64,000 bases of DNA, from the NCBI GenBank assembly GCA_964355095.1, contig CAYHCX010000001.1, positions 61,337-125,336 on the forward strand, read 5' to 3'. This document shows positions 1 through 8,589 of this stretch, one piece after another (position 1 is the first letter of the stretch; each line of letters starts with the position of its first letter). Both the position numbers and the translations under genes were made by a program. The stretch is from 12-FULL-67-14b sp964355095 (GTDB lineage Bacteria > Acidobacteriota > Vicinamibacteria > Vicinamibacterales > UBA2999). Below the pieces are notes generated by a model. It saw only the letters and a list, made by a program, of their open reading frames with translations, was not told where the DNA came from and made no database searches.

Positions 1-2
1 GC

Positions 3-341
3 ATCTACCTGGGCGCCGCGCCGTTGATTCGGCTCTTCAGTTCAGACCCCGAGGTCATCCACGTCGGCGTGGACTACCTGCAGGTGGTCACGATCAATTT
101 CGTGGCCTCGGGCATCACGTTCGTGTCGGCGAGCATGTTCCAGGGGATGGGCAACACCATGCCCTCGCTGGTGACCTCGTTCCTGCGCATCGTCATCAGC
201 ATCGTCCCGGCCATCATCCTGTCGCGCCGGCCCGACTTCGCCCTGACCTGGATCTGGTGGCTGACCGTGCTGTCGACGACGCTGCAGATGGCGGCGAACC
301 TGGTCCTGCTGCAGAGGGAATTCCGGCTGAAGCTGGCGTAG
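3..341 (+). CDS. MATE family efflux transporter, C-terminal fragment (cut by window edge)
   Basis: The reading frame is open from the first bases, so the gene starts outside the window. The roughly 112 visible residues have the C-terminal pattern of MATE multidrug/sodium antiporters: hydrophobic helices with an FVASGITFVSASMFQGMGNT stretch, a helix breaker and a final membrane segment ending in a short basic tail. MATE proteins export cationic compounds in exchange for Na+ or H+ across the inner membrane. The family assignment rests on recall of the sequence pattern; substrate cannot be inferred. A purine-rich inverted repeat follows four bases after the stop codon. Confidence 0.8.
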   Translation: MYLGAAPLIRLFSSDPEVIHVGVDYLQVVTINFVASGITFVSASMFQGMGNTMPSLVTSFLRIVISIVPAIILSRRPDFALTWIWWLTVLSTTLQMAANLVLLQREFRLKLA

Positions 342-420
342 CGAGATCAAGAGACAACAAGAGATAAGAAGTTCAGGAGTTATTAAAGGTTCTTGCTCCT
401 GATCTCCTGATCTCCTGTTA
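342..420. repeat. AGGAGATC-type intergenic inverted repeat, copy 1
   Basis: Purine-rich units related to AGGAGATC read on the plus strand up to about 398, and the complementary CTCCTGATCTCCTGATCTCC reads from 397. This gives a loose hairpin between the MATE stop and the pntA promoter. Related copies lie at 29112, 31630, 43627, 49522, 56053 and 56874. It could act as a terminator, but there is no clean T tract. Confidence 0.7.
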
Positions 421-427
421 CTGCCTA

Positions 428-433
428 TATAAT
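428..433 (+). promoter_or_regulatory. -10 box TATAAT upstream of pntA
   Basis: A perfect TATAAT ends 10 nt before the pntA ATG at 444, so transcription would begin at or almost at the start codon. No convincing -35 hexamer lies at the right distance and no Shine-Dalgarno sequence fits between. The same geometry recurs at several genes in this window. Confidence 0.5.
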
Positions 434-443
434 CGGCACGCAC

Positions 444-2003
444 ATGAAGCTGGCCGTCCCGAAAGAATGCCGCCCCGGTGAACGCCGGGTCGCGGTCACC
501 CCTGAAAACGTCGTGCGCCTGATCAAGCTGGGCTTTGCGGTGGCCGTCGAACACGACGCCGGCGCCGCGGCCTCGTTCGGCGACGACGACTACGCCGCCG
601 CCGGCGCGGAGGTCATCACCGGCACCCGCGACATCTGGCTGGCGGGTGACATCGTCCTCAAGGTGCAGCCGCCGGCACCGCACCCGGAGCTCGGCGTGCA
701 CGAGGCGGAGCTGATCCGCGAGGGCGGCACGCTGATCAGCTTCCTGTATCCCGGGAAGAACAAGGACATCATCGACCGGCTGGCGGCGCGCAAGGCCACC
801 GCGATTGCCGTGGATCAAATTCCCCGCATCACGCGCGCGCAAAAGATGGACGCCCTGTCGTCGATGGCCAACATCGCCGGGTATCGCTCGGTGATCGAGG
901 CGGCGAGCTTCTACGGGCGCTTCTTCACGGGCCAGATGACGGCGGCGGGCCGGGTGCCGCCGGCGAAGATCCTGGTGATTGGCGCGGGCGTCGCGGGGCT
1001 GGCGGCGATTGGCGCGGCGCGCGGCATGGGCGCCATCGTGCGCGCGTTCGACACGCGCCCCACGGTGAAAGAGCAAATCAAGAGCATGGGCGCCGAGTTC
1101 ATCGAGCTCAAGTTCGTCGAAGACGGCGAGGGCGCGGGCGGCTATGCCAAGGAGATGAGTCCGGCCTTCATCAAGGCCGAAACGGAGATGTTCCTCGCGC
1201 AGGCGAAGGAAGTCGACATCATCATCACCACCGCGCTGATTCCGAACCGGCCGGCGCCGGTCCTCATCACCGAGGACATGGTGAAGGCCATGAAGAAGGG
1301 GTCGGTGATTGTCGACCTGGCCGCGGAGAACGGCGGCAACTGCGCGCTGACCGAACCCGGAAAGGTGGTGGAACGCTACGGCGTCCACATCCTCGGCTAT
1401 ACCGACCTGCCCAGCCGCCTGGCGCCGACGGCCAGCTTGCTCTTCGGCAACAACCTGACGCACCTGCTCGCCGACCTTGGCGGCGCCAGCCACTTCCGCC
1501 TCGACCTGGCGGATGAAGTGGTGCGCGGCGCGCTGGTGTTGCGCGAGGGCGAATTGCTGTGGCCGCCGCCGCCGCGACCGCCGGTCGTGCTGCCGCCGGA
1601 GCCGAAGGTGGTGGCGCCGAAGACGGCCGCCGCGCAGGGCGCGAAGGCGCCGGCTGGCGGCGGAGTTGCCGGTCCGATCTTCGCGCTGATTGCGGCCGCC
1701 GCCCTCGTCGGCCTGGGGATGGTGGCGCCGCCGGCATTCCTGTCACACCTCACGGTATTCGCGCTGGCGGTGGTGGTTGGCTGGCAGGTGGTGTGGAACG
1801 TCACGCCGGCACTGCACACGCCGCTCATGAGCGTGACCAACGCCATCAGCGGCATCATCGTGGTGGGCGGCATGCTGCAGTTGAGCGGGCCGATCTCGTC
1901 GCCGGTGGTGCTGGTCGGCGCCGCCGCAATCCTGCTCGCCACCATCAACATCGTGGGCGGCTTCATGGTGACGCAGCGGATGCTGCGGATGTTCCGCCGA
2001 TGA
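444..2003 (+). CDS. pntA: NAD(P) transhydrogenase subunit alpha
   Basis: A 519-residue protein matching full-length PntA (about 510 residues in E. coli). The N-terminal two thirds are the NAD(H)-binding alanine dehydrogenase-like domain: KECRPGERRVAVTPE at the start, the Rossmann glycine motif VIGAGVAGLAAIGAARGMGA near residue 180, and the LAAENGGNC segment near 290. An alanine/proline linker follows at about 370-410, then four hydrophobic helices. With PntB it couples hydride transfer from NADH to NADP+ to proton entry across the inner membrane, supplying NADPH. The start is the ATG just after a TATAAT box. pntB follows 60 nt downstream across a repeat-like spacer. Confidence 0.95.
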   Translation: MKLAVPKECRPGERRVAVTPENVVRLIKLGFAVAVEHDAGAAASFGDDDYAAAGAEVITGTRDIWLAGDIVLKVQPPAPHPELGVHEAELIREGGTLISFLYPGKNKDIIDRLAARKATAIAVDQIPRITRAQKMDALSSMANIAGYRSVIEAASFYGRFFTGQMTAAGRVPPAKILVIGAGVAGLAAIGAARGMGAIVRAFDTRPTVKEQIKSMGAEFIELKFVEDGEGAGGYAKEMSPAFIKAETEMFLAQAKEVDIIITTALIPNRPAPVLITEDMVKAMKKGSVIVDLAAENGGNCALTEPGKVVERYGVHILGYTDLPSRLAPTASLLFGNNLTHLLADLGGASHFRLDLADEVVRGALVLREGELLWPPPPRPPVVLPPEPKVVAPKTAAAQGAKAPAGGGVAGPIFALIAAAALVGLGMVAPPAFLSHLTVFALAVVVGWQVVWNVTPALHTPLMSVTNAISGIIVVGGMLQLSGPISSPVVLVGAAAILLATINIVGGFMVTQRMLRMFRR

Positions 2004-2053
2004 CACCGATTACCACGCCAGGGCCGCAGATGACACAGATGACACCGATCTCG
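1999..2053 (+). repeat. ACACAGATGACACCGAT-type low-complexity repeat between pntA and pntB
   Basis: The spacer holds units of the type GATGACACCGAT and GCAGATGACACAGATGACAC (1999-2010 and 2027-2053). A near-identical 20-nt block occurs inside the STT3 gene at 42690-42709 and a diverged one at 63856-63888. It probably belongs to a dispersed repeat family rather than to the operon's own control region. Confidence 0.55.
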
Positions 2054-2063
2054 GGAGGCCGGC

Positions 2064-3464
2064 TTGCCTGAGACGCTGGTGACCATCGCCTACCTCGCGG
2101 CGGGCATTCTCTTTATTCTCAGTCTCGGCGGGCTCTCCGCGCAGGAGTCGGCGCGGCGCGGCAACCTGTTCGGCATGATCGGCATGGCGATGGCCGTCGG
2201 CGTCACCGCCTTCGGCCCGCACGGCAGTAATTACGGCGTGCTGATTGGTGCGCTGGTGGTCGGCGGCGGCATCGGCGCGGCGCTGGCGGCGCGCGTGGAG
2301 ATGACCGCCATGCCGCAGTTGGTGGCCATGCTCCACAGCTTCGTGGGCCTGGCCGCTGTGCTGGTTGGCTTTGGCGGCACCCTCGACCTCACCAACACGC
2401 TCACCGGCGTCGAGGCCACGATCCACTCGGTGGAGACGTTCGTCGGCGTGTTTGTCGGCGCGGTAACGTTCACCGGCTCGATCATCGCGTTCGGCAAGCT
2501 CCAGGGGCTGATCGGCAGCAGGCCGCTGCTGCTGCCGGCGCGGCACCTGCTCAACCTCGTGGCGCTGCTCGCGTGCCTGTTCCTCGGCTTCCAGTTCGTG
2601 AGCGCGGCGCACGGTTCGGCGCTGCAGCCGCTGATCATCGCGACGGTGATCGCGTCGCTGCTCGGCATCCACCTGGTGTGGGCGATTGGCGGCGCCGACA
2701 TGCCGGTCGTGGTGTCGATGCTCAACAGCTATTCGGGTTGGGCGGCGGCCGCCGCCGGCTTCATGCTCGAGAACGATCTGCTGATCATCACCGGCGCGCT
2801 GGTGGGCTCGAGCGGCGCGATCCTGAGCTACATCATGTGCCACGCCATGAACCGGTCGTTCGTGAGCGTGATCCTTGGCGGATTCGGCGCCGGGGAAGGC
2901 AAGGCCCCCGCGGCCGGCGCGCAGCCGGCGGGCGAGGTGAAGAGCATCACGGCGGAAGAGACTGCCGAACTGCTGAAAGAAGCCAAGAGCGTGATCGTGG
3001 TGCCCGGCTACGGCATGGCGGTGGCGCAGGCGCAGCACCCGATGTACGAGGTCACCAAGATCCTCCGCGACCGCGGCACCAACGTGCGGTTTGCCATCCA
3101 CCCGGTCGCCGGCCGCCTGCCCGGCCACATGAACGTGCTGCTGGCGGAAGCCAAGGTCCCCTACGACATCGTGCTCGAGATGGAAGAGATCAACCAGGAC
3201 TTCCCCAGCACGGACATCGTGATCGTGATCGGCGCCAACGACATCGTCAACCCGGGCGCCCTCGACGATCCGTCCAGCCCGATCTACGGCATGCCGATTC
3301 TCGAGGTGTGGAAGGCCAAGACCTGCATCGTGATGAAACGCGGCATGGCCAGCGGCTACGCCGGCGTGGATAACCCGCTCTTCTACAAGGACAACACGCA
3401 GATGTTGTTCGGCGACGCCAAGAAAATGATCGACGCGGTGCTCACCGCGCTAAAGGCGTCGTAA
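2064..3464 (+). CDS. pntB: NAD(P) transhydrogenase subunit beta
   Basis: A 466-residue PntB, the usual length. The N-terminal half has about eight membrane helices that form most of the proton channel. The C-terminal half (from about residue 285) is the NADP(H)-binding domain III, with VIVVPGYGMAVAQAQHPMYE, the GRLPGHMNVLLAEA loop and IVIGANDIVNPGA, all hallmarks of the family. The start is TTG at 2064, chosen because GGGAGG (2053-2058) sits 5 nt upstream and no ATG fits. Forms the transhydrogenase complex with PntA; translated from the same operon. Confidence 0.95.
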   Translation: MPETLVTIAYLAAGILFILSLGGLSAQESARRGNLFGMIGMAMAVGVTAFGPHGSNYGVLIGALVVGGGIGAALAARVEMTAMPQLVAMLHSFVGLAAVLVGFGGTLDLTNTLTGVEATIHSVETFVGVFVGAVTFTGSIIAFGKLQGLIGSRPLLLPARHLLNLVALLACLFLGFQFVSAAHGSALQPLIIATVIASLLGIHLVWAIGGADMPVVVSMLNSYSGWAAAAAGFMLENDLLIITGALVGSSGAILSYIMCHAMNRSFVSVILGGFGAGEGKAPAAGAQPAGEVKSITAEETAELLKEAKSVIVVPGYGMAVAQAQHPMYEVTKILRDRGTNVRFAIHPVAGRLPGHMNVLLAEAKVPYDIVLEMEEINQDFPSTDIVIVIGANDIVNPGALDDPSSPIYGMPILEVWKAKTCIVMKRGMASGYAGVDNPLFYKDNTQMLFGDAKKMIDAVLTALKAS

Positions 3465-3488
3465 GCAGTGTAACGCGCGGGCACAGGG

Positions 3489-3506
3489 GCCGCCGCGATC
3501 GGCGGC
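3489..3506 (+). terminator. possible weak hairpin after pntB
   Basis: A 7-bp GC-rich inverted repeat (GCCGCCG / CGGCGGC, 4-nt loop) 25 nt after the pntB stop. No T-run follows, so termination is uncertain. Confidence 0.3.
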
Positions 3507-3536
3507 AATCGCGCGCGACGGCATCAGGGGCGTCAT

Positions 3537-4790
3537 ATGTTGAAACGAAGAATCCATCTCATCGTGCTGCTGGCGTTGGTGTTGCTGCCGGTGCCGGCGT
3601 CTTTGCAGACCCGGCCGGGCGGGCTCGCGGCGGATCGCGCGGCGGTGATCGATCGCGGGCTGCAGCGCTACGTGGACGACAACCGCGTCGCCGGCGTCGT
3701 CGCCCTCGTGCTGCAGGACGGCAAGCCGGTCTACGAAAAGGCGTTCGGATGGGCCGACAAGGAAGCCGGGCGCCGGATGACCACCGACACGATCTTCCGC
3801 ATTGCGTCGCAGTCCAAGGCGCTCACCAGTGTCGCCGTCATGCAGCTCATCGAAGAAGGCCGCTTGTCACTCGGGAGGCGGGTCGCGGAGTTCATCCCCA
3901 CCTTCGCCAAGACCACGGTCGCCACGGGTAAGAAGGGTGCCACGCTGATCACCGCGCCGGCCAAGCGCCCCATCACCATTCGTGACCTGCTCACGCACAC
4001 GGCCGGCATTTCTTACGGCACGGATTCGCTGGTGGCCCGTCTCTATGAAGCCAAGGGTCTCGGACCCGCGGCCGGCTTCGGCTGGTATACCGCCGACAAG
4101 GACGAATCCGTCTGCATGACGATGGAGCGGCTGGGGACGTTGCCGTTCGTGGCGCAGCCCGGCGAGCAGTGGGTGTATGGCTACAACACCGACATCCTCG
4201 GCTGCATCGTCGAGAAGGTCTCCGGGATGCCGTTGGACGAGTACCTGCGAACGCGAATCACCGCGCCACTCGGCCTGAAGGACACGGGGTTCTTCCTGCC
4301 GGTTGCCGACCGCGCGCGACTGTCGGCGGTCTACGCCGGCGGGGCCGGCGGCTACGTGCGCGCGCCAGACGGCGCCCGCGGCCAGGGCCACTACGTCGAT
4401 GGCCCGCGCAAGAACTTCGCCGGCGGCGCGGGCTTGCTGTCGACCGCTCACGACTATGCGCGCTTCCTCGAAGCCCTCCGGCTTGGCGGCACGCTCGACG
4501 GCGTGCGCCTGCTGTCGCCGCGCAGCGTGCGGCTGATGGCCACCAACCAGGTCGGCACCGTGCATTCGGCGGCGGGGCTGGGCTTTGGTCTTGGCTTCGA
4601 AACCGTCGACCGCTACGGGGCCAACGGGATGTCGGGCGAGGGTTCGTTCGGCTGGGGCGGTGCCTACGGCTCGATGTATCGCGTCGATCCCGAAGCGCGC
4701 CTGGTCATGGTGCTGATGATGCAGCTCCTCCCGAACGCCAGCGACATCCGCGAGGCATTCCCGAACCTGGTGTATCAGGCGCTGCAGTAA
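3537..4790 (+). CDS. secreted serine hydrolase of the beta-lactamase/esterase (class C-like) family
   Basis: A 417-residue protein with an N-terminal signal peptide (basic start, then LIVLLALVLLPVPA). The class C beta-lactamase fold motifs are visible: S91-Q-S-K94 (SxxK nucleophile and general base), Y214-G-Y in WVYGYNTDILG (the YxN position, here YGY), and GWGGAYGSMYRVDP near the end at the KTG/HxG position. Relatives are esterases, D-aminopeptidases and penicillin-binding-like hydrolases; true lactamase activity should not be assumed. The ATG at 3537 has AGGGG 7 nt upstream. It follows pntB but looks like a separate unit. Confidence 0.85.
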   Translation: MLKRRIHLIVLLALVLLPVPASLQTRPGGLAADRAAVIDRGLQRYVDDNRVAGVVALVLQDGKPVYEKAFGWADKEAGRRMTTDTIFRIASQSKALTSVAVMQLIEEGRLSLGRRVAEFIPTFAKTTVATGKKGATLITAPAKRPITIRDLLTHTAGISYGTDSLVARLYEAKGLGPAAGFGWYTADKDESVCMTMERLGTLPFVAQPGEQWVYGYNTDILGCIVEKVSGMPLDEYLRTRITAPLGLKDTGFFLPVADRARLSAVYAGGAGGYVRAPDGARGQGHYVDGPRKNFAGGAGLLSTAHDYARFLEALRLGGTLDGVRLLSPRSVRLMATNQVGTVHSAAGLGFGLGFETVDRYGANGMSGEGSFGWGGAYGSMYRVDPEARLVMVLMMQLLPNASDIREAFPNLVYQALQ

Positions 4791-4801
4791 CTAATGCTCG
4801 A

Positions 4802-5638
4802 ATGTCCACCCAACCAGAAGCTGCCGTCTTCTGCGACCTCGCCTTGTCGCGACGCCTCGAACTGACCGAGGGGCGCAGCAACGCAGCGTTTGTCGAAACC
4901 CAGGCGAGGCAGGACCCCGCCTCCGGGGCCACGTGGACGGAGGTCGGCGGCACGCTGGCGATGTTTTCGGGCGTCGGGTCGCCGCTGACGCAGACCTTCG
5001 GCTTGGGCGTGGCATCAGTCTTGGCCGACCGCGACCTCGACGCGATCGAGAGCTTCTTCACCTCGCACGGCTCCGACGTCATCCACGAGGTCAGTCCACT
5101 GGCGGGCGTGGAGGTGTTCGCCAAGCTGGCGCAGCGCGGCTACCGGCCGGTCGAGCTGTCGAGCGTGATGTTACGGCCGATTGGCGGCGGCGTGGACGCG
5201 CTCGATGTGAACCCGCGGATTCGCGTGCGCATGATCAGGCCGGCGGAAGCCGCCTTGTATGCCTCCGTGTCGGCGCGCGGTTGGAGCGAATCGGCGGAGG
5301 TCCAGGCGTTCATCGACGGCTTCGCGCGCACGAGCGTTGAGTACGCCACGTGCATCGTCGCCGAGATCGACGACGCGGCCATTGCCACGGCGGCACTCTT
5401 TGCCTGGGACGGCGTCGGTCTGCTGGCCGGCGCCAGCACGGTGCCCGAGGGACGGCGGCAGGGCGCGCAGTCGGCCCTGCTAGACTGGCGGCTGCGGCAA
5501 CTGGCCGCGCAAGGGTGTGACCTGGCCATGATCTGTGCAGCGCCCGGCAGCGCGTCGCAGCGAAATGCAGAAAGAAACGGCTTCCGGATTGCCTACACCC
5601 GCACCAAGTGGCAGCTCCAGAGGCTGGCGGCCGAGTGA
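4802..5638 (+). CDS. GNAT family N-acetyltransferase
   Basis: A 278-residue protein with the GNAT fold in the C-terminal part. The acetyl-CoA binding segment lies around residues 215-235, where VPEGRRQGAQSALLDWRLRQ resembles motif A (Q/R-x-x-G-x-G/A), followed by QRNAERNGFRIAYTRTKW, a typical GNAT ending. The N-terminal half, with EVSPLAGVEVFAKLAQRGY, resembles a second, degenerate GNAT repeat. The reading frame is open far upstream inside the previous gene; ATG 4802 was chosen because it follows that gene's stop (4790) by 11 nt. Substrate unknown. Confidence 0.75.
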   Translation: MSTQPEAAVFCDLALSRRLELTEGRSNAAFVETQARQDPASGATWTEVGGTLAMFSGVGSPLTQTFGLGVASVLADRDLDAIESFFTSHGSDVIHEVSPLAGVEVFAKLAQRGYRPVELSSVMLRPIGGGVDALDVNPRIRVRMIRPAEAALYASVSARGWSESAEVQAFIDGFARTSVEYATCIVAEIDDAAIATAALFAWDGVGLLAGASTVPEGRRQGAQSALLDWRLRQLAAQGCDLAMICAAPGSASQRNAERNGFRIAYTRTKWQLQRLAAE

Positions 5639-5659
5639 CGGTTTCGGGAACCAGCCCTC

Positions 5660-5665
5660 TATAAT
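5660..5665 (+). promoter_or_regulatory. -10 box TATAAT before the BamA-like gene
   Basis: A perfect TATAAT lies 7 nt before ATG 5673, again predicting a leaderless or nearly leaderless transcript. A weak GTGACG lies 19 nt further upstream. Confidence 0.5.
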
Positions 5666-5672
5666 CAGCGGG

Positions 5673-6842
5673 ATGGTTCGTGTTACGGCGGCCCTCCTGC
5701 TCGCGGTCCTGCTCAGCACGCCAGCCGCTGCGCAGTCCACGCGCGTGGAGACCATCGCCGAGCAGCAGGCCGAGAAGGCGAAGAAGCTAGGCGAGGAGGG
5801 GCCGCCGGCTGCCGAGAGAATCCTCAAACGCGTCATGCGCTCGCCGCTCCTGGGCGGCGGAGACGGCGTTTATCCATGGTTCGGTAGCGTCTTCGGCGGC
5901 GCCGGCATGGCCGTCGGCGGGGGATATCTCAAAGAGCTTGAAAAGGAGGCCGCCATCAACGTGCTGGGCGGCGTGTCCTTCAACCTGTCGACCCTGGCCG
6001 AGACCAAGCTGAAAGCGCCCGAATTGTGGCGCGGACGGCTTCGGGTCGATGCCAGTGCGCGTCGCATCGAGGCGCGTAACGTCTCGTTCTATGGCTTCGG
6101 GCCCGGCGCCGCGAAAGGTGCTCGCATTCGATACGACTACCAGCCCTCGGACATCACCGGCAATGCCTCGTTCCAGCCGGTGAAGGGGCTGACCTTCTCC
6201 AGTGGCTATTCCTGGGTGGGCATGGATACGAGAACTCATGACTCGGGGCCGGTCGCGGAGGCTGTTCCCGGCCTGGGCGAGGCATTGAGCTATCACGTGA
6301 CGCGCGGCGGCGTGGCCGTTGACTGGCGCACGGCTCCTGGCTACAGCACACGTGGCGGTTTCTACCGCGCAACCTGGGAGCGCCACCGCGAGATCAACCA
6401 TCGGCGGTTCAACTTCGACTCACAGGAGTACGAGGTCGTGCAACTGGTGCCGCTGATGCGCGAGCAGTTCGTGCTGGCGGCGCGCGGCGTGATGACCCTG
6501 ACCAACACCGCCGACGGCCACGACGTGCCGGTGATGCTGGCGCCGTTCCTCGGCAGCGGCAGCACGTTGCGCGGCTTCCACACGCGCCGATTCACCGACC
6601 GCAACCGCATCCTGCTGACCGGCGAGTACCGCTGGCGGCCATCGCGCTACCTCGACATGGCCGTCTTCCTCGATGCGGGCCAGGTGGCGGCCGACCGGCG
6701 CCAGTTCCGGGCCGGTGATTTCGAAACCAACTGGGGCATCGGCGCGCGCTTCCACGGCCCCATGTTCACCGCGCTGCGCGTGGAGGTTGCCCGCGGCCGC
6801 GAAGGCCTCGGGATCATCTTCGCGGGCGGCCCCATCTTCTGA
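5673..6842 (+). CDS. outer-membrane BamA/D15-like surface antigen
   Basis: A 389-residue protein starting with a signal peptide (VRVTAALLLAVLLSTPAAAQ). The C-terminal half has the pattern of the BamA/Omp85 16-strand barrel: the loop-6 motif appears as STLRGFHTRRFTDRN (cf. VRGF/Y), followed by alternating strands ILLTGEYRW and MAVFLDAGQVA. It ends in phenylalanine (FAGGPIF), the usual barrel-insertion signal. No POTRA domains are present; only about 100 residues precede the barrel, which is typical of short Omp85-like proteins of unknown cargo. The stop codon overlaps the next gene's start (TGATG region), so the barrel and the exported kinase-like protein are probably made together. Confidence 0.75.
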   Translation: MVRVTAALLLAVLLSTPAAAQSTRVETIAEQQAEKAKKLGEEGPPAAERILKRVMRSPLLGGGDGVYPWFGSVFGGAGMAVGGGYLKELEKEAAINVLGGVSFNLSTLAETKLKAPELWRGRLRVDASARRIEARNVSFYGFGPGAAKGARIRYDYQPSDITGNASFQPVKGLTFSSGYSWVGMDTRTHDSGPVAEAVPGLGEALSYHVTRGGVAVDWRTAPGYSTRGGFYRATWERHREINHRRFNFDSQEYEVVQLVPLMREQFVLAARGVMTLTNTADGHDVPVMLAPFLGSGSTLRGFHTRRFTDRNRILLTGEYRWRPSRYLDMAVFLDAGQVAADRRQFRAGDFETNWGIGARFHGPMFTALRVEVARGREGLGIIFAGGPIF

Positions 6843-8485
6843 TGATGACCTTACGCGCTCGCATCACGCTCACGACGATGGCGGTCGCCGCGCTCACCTT
6901 GACTGCCGGTGCGCAGTCGCGCCGCTTCTTTCCCGACGACCCGATCTGGCGCGAGCCGGTCACGCAGGACGTCAAGAACGCGAAGCGGCACGAGCCCGAC
7001 CTGGCGTACCAAACGCTCGAGAACCTGTTCTGGTTCCCCGGCGATCGCCATGTCGGCCAGCGCGCGAAGAACCTCAATACCGTGGACGAAGTGCCGGACG
7101 GTCCGTTCTTCGTGAACCGCGCCGGTCGAATGCCGCTGACGCCCGCGTTGGTGGCCCGTGCGGCCAACACCAGCGACGGCCCTGCACCGGGGCCGTGGAC
7201 CGTCATCTCTGCCAAGAGCGACGGCGTGACGCCGGGCTTCACCATTCGCGACACGGCCCAGCAGTTGTGGTTCATCAAGTTCGACCCGCCCGGCTGGCGC
7301 GCCATGGCCACCGGCAGCGAGATTGTCGCCGCCAAGCTGTTCTGGGCAGCCGGCTATCACACGGCCGAGTACCACATCGGGCAGCTCAAGCCGGCGAACC
7401 TGTCGATCGGCAAGGACACGCGCATCACGCCGCCGGGCGAGATGTCCCGGCCCATGCACCGGGGCGACCTCGGGTGGCTGCTCTCCCGCGCCGACCGCGA
7501 CGCCGACGGCAGCTACCGCGTGATCCTCAGTAAGGCGGCCCCCGGCCGTCCCGTGGGGCGCATTGCGTTCCATGGCACCCGCGCCGACGACCCCAACGAT
7601 GTCGTCCCGCACGAGCATCGTCGCGAGCTGCGCGGCTACTTCGTGTTCGCGGCGTGGCTGAACCATGTCGACGCCAAGGGCATCAACTCGCTGTCGTCGC
7701 TCATCACCGAGAACGGGCGCGGCTTCATCCGCCACTACCTGCTCGACTTCGGATCGGCGCTCGGCAGCGCCGCGGTCGGCCCGCGCGAGGGATGGGAAGG
7801 GTATGAGCCGCTCCTGGAACTGCCGGGCGACATCGGCAAGCGCGTGCTGTCGTTCGGCTTCAAGGTCCCGCGGTGGCGCACGCAGGACTACTTCGAGTCG
7901 CCGAGCATCGGGCGGCTTCCGCGCGATCACTCGAAATGGGATCCCGAGTCGTGGTGGCCGCACATCACGAACGCGGCGTTCCGGCACATGCGCGCCGACG
8001 ACACGTTCTGGGCGGCCACGAAGCTGGCGGGCATCACCAACGACATGATCAAGGCGGCCGTCACCGAGGCGCGGTTCGGCGACGCGGCGTCCGAGGCGTT
8101 CCTCGCGCAGGCGATCGCCGATCGGCGGCTGCGCATCCTGCAGACGTTCCTGCCGAAGGTGAATCCGATCGTGGACCCAGCCCTCGACGCGCAGGGCCGG
8201 TTGACGTTCTGGAACGCGGCGGTGGACGCGGCCGTGTCAGATCGTGTGCCCGGCTACCGGGCCCTGTGGTACACGTTCGACAACGCCGCCGACAAGGCCA
8301 CGCTGGTGGCGACGACGGAAGAAACCCAGAGTCCGATGCCGATGCCGCCAATGCCGGCATCCGAGTTCATCAAGGTGGATATTGCGGCGGTGGGCGGTCC
8401 CGAAGCCTGGACCCGTCCCATTTCCGTATATTTTCGAAGGCATTCGGCTGGTTGGACGCTGGTCGGGCTGGAACGGCTACCCTGA
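6842..8485 (+). CDS. exported protein with kinase-like (HipA/PI3K-fold-like) catalytic residues, function unknown
   Basis: A 547-residue protein with a signal peptide (cleavage likely after LTAGAQ). I know of no assigned function. The middle has a kinase-fold arrangement: K146 in a beta-strand (LWFIKFDPPGW), E160 in the following helix (TGSEIVAAKLFWAAGY), a catalytic-loop-like N274-H-V-D277-A-K279-G-I-N282, and D302-F-G in HYLLDFG. The spacing and the HVDxKxxN/DFG pair resemble HipA, CotH or lipid-kinase folds. Catalysis is inferred only. Its start overlaps the stop of the BamA-like gene, and a PAP2 phosphatase follows. A shorter relative is the truncated gene at 9449. The C-terminal 150 residues are unassigned. 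Confidence 0.65.
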   Translation: MMTLRARITLTTMAVAALTLTAGAQSRRFFPDDPIWREPVTQDVKNAKRHEPDLAYQTLENLFWFPGDRHVGQRAKNLNTVDEVPDGPFFVNRAGRMPLTPALVARAANTSDGPAPGPWTVISAKSDGVTPGFTIRDTAQQLWFIKFDPPGWRAMATGSEIVAAKLFWAAGYHTAEYHIGQLKPANLSIGKDTRITPPGEMSRPMHRGDLGWLLSRADRDADGSYRVILSKAAPGRPVGRIAFHGTRADDPNDVVPHEHRRELRGYFVFAAWLNHVDAKGINSLSSLITENGRGFIRHYLLDFGSALGSAAVGPREGWEGYEPLLELPGDIGKRVLSFGFKVPRWRTQDYFESPSIGRLPRDHSKWDPESWWPHITNAAFRHMRADDTFWAATKLAGITNDMIKAAVTEARFGDAASEAFLAQAIADRRLRILQTFLPKVNPIVDPALDAQGRLTFWNAAVDAAVSDRVPGYRALWYTFDNAADKATLVATTEETQSPMPMPPMPASEFIKVDIAAVGGPEAWTRPISVYFRRHSAGWTLVGLERLP

Positions 8486-8589
8486 TTCGGCGACCGGCCG
8501 ATACGTTTTGGGAGGGCAAATTCGCTGTGACCCGCAGGTTCCATGCGATACTCAATGATCCGTTTCGTCCATTAAAAAGAGAGTTTTTG

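Noticed and set aside
42..1493. Long minus-strand open frame of 483 codons opposite the MATE fragment and pntA
   Set aside because: Its product is His/Arg/Gly-rich without any family pattern and lies antisense to pntA, which is certain. Long antisense frames are expected at this GC content; the same applies to 14413-16338 (minus), 51037-52983 (plus) and 60983-62584 (plus).
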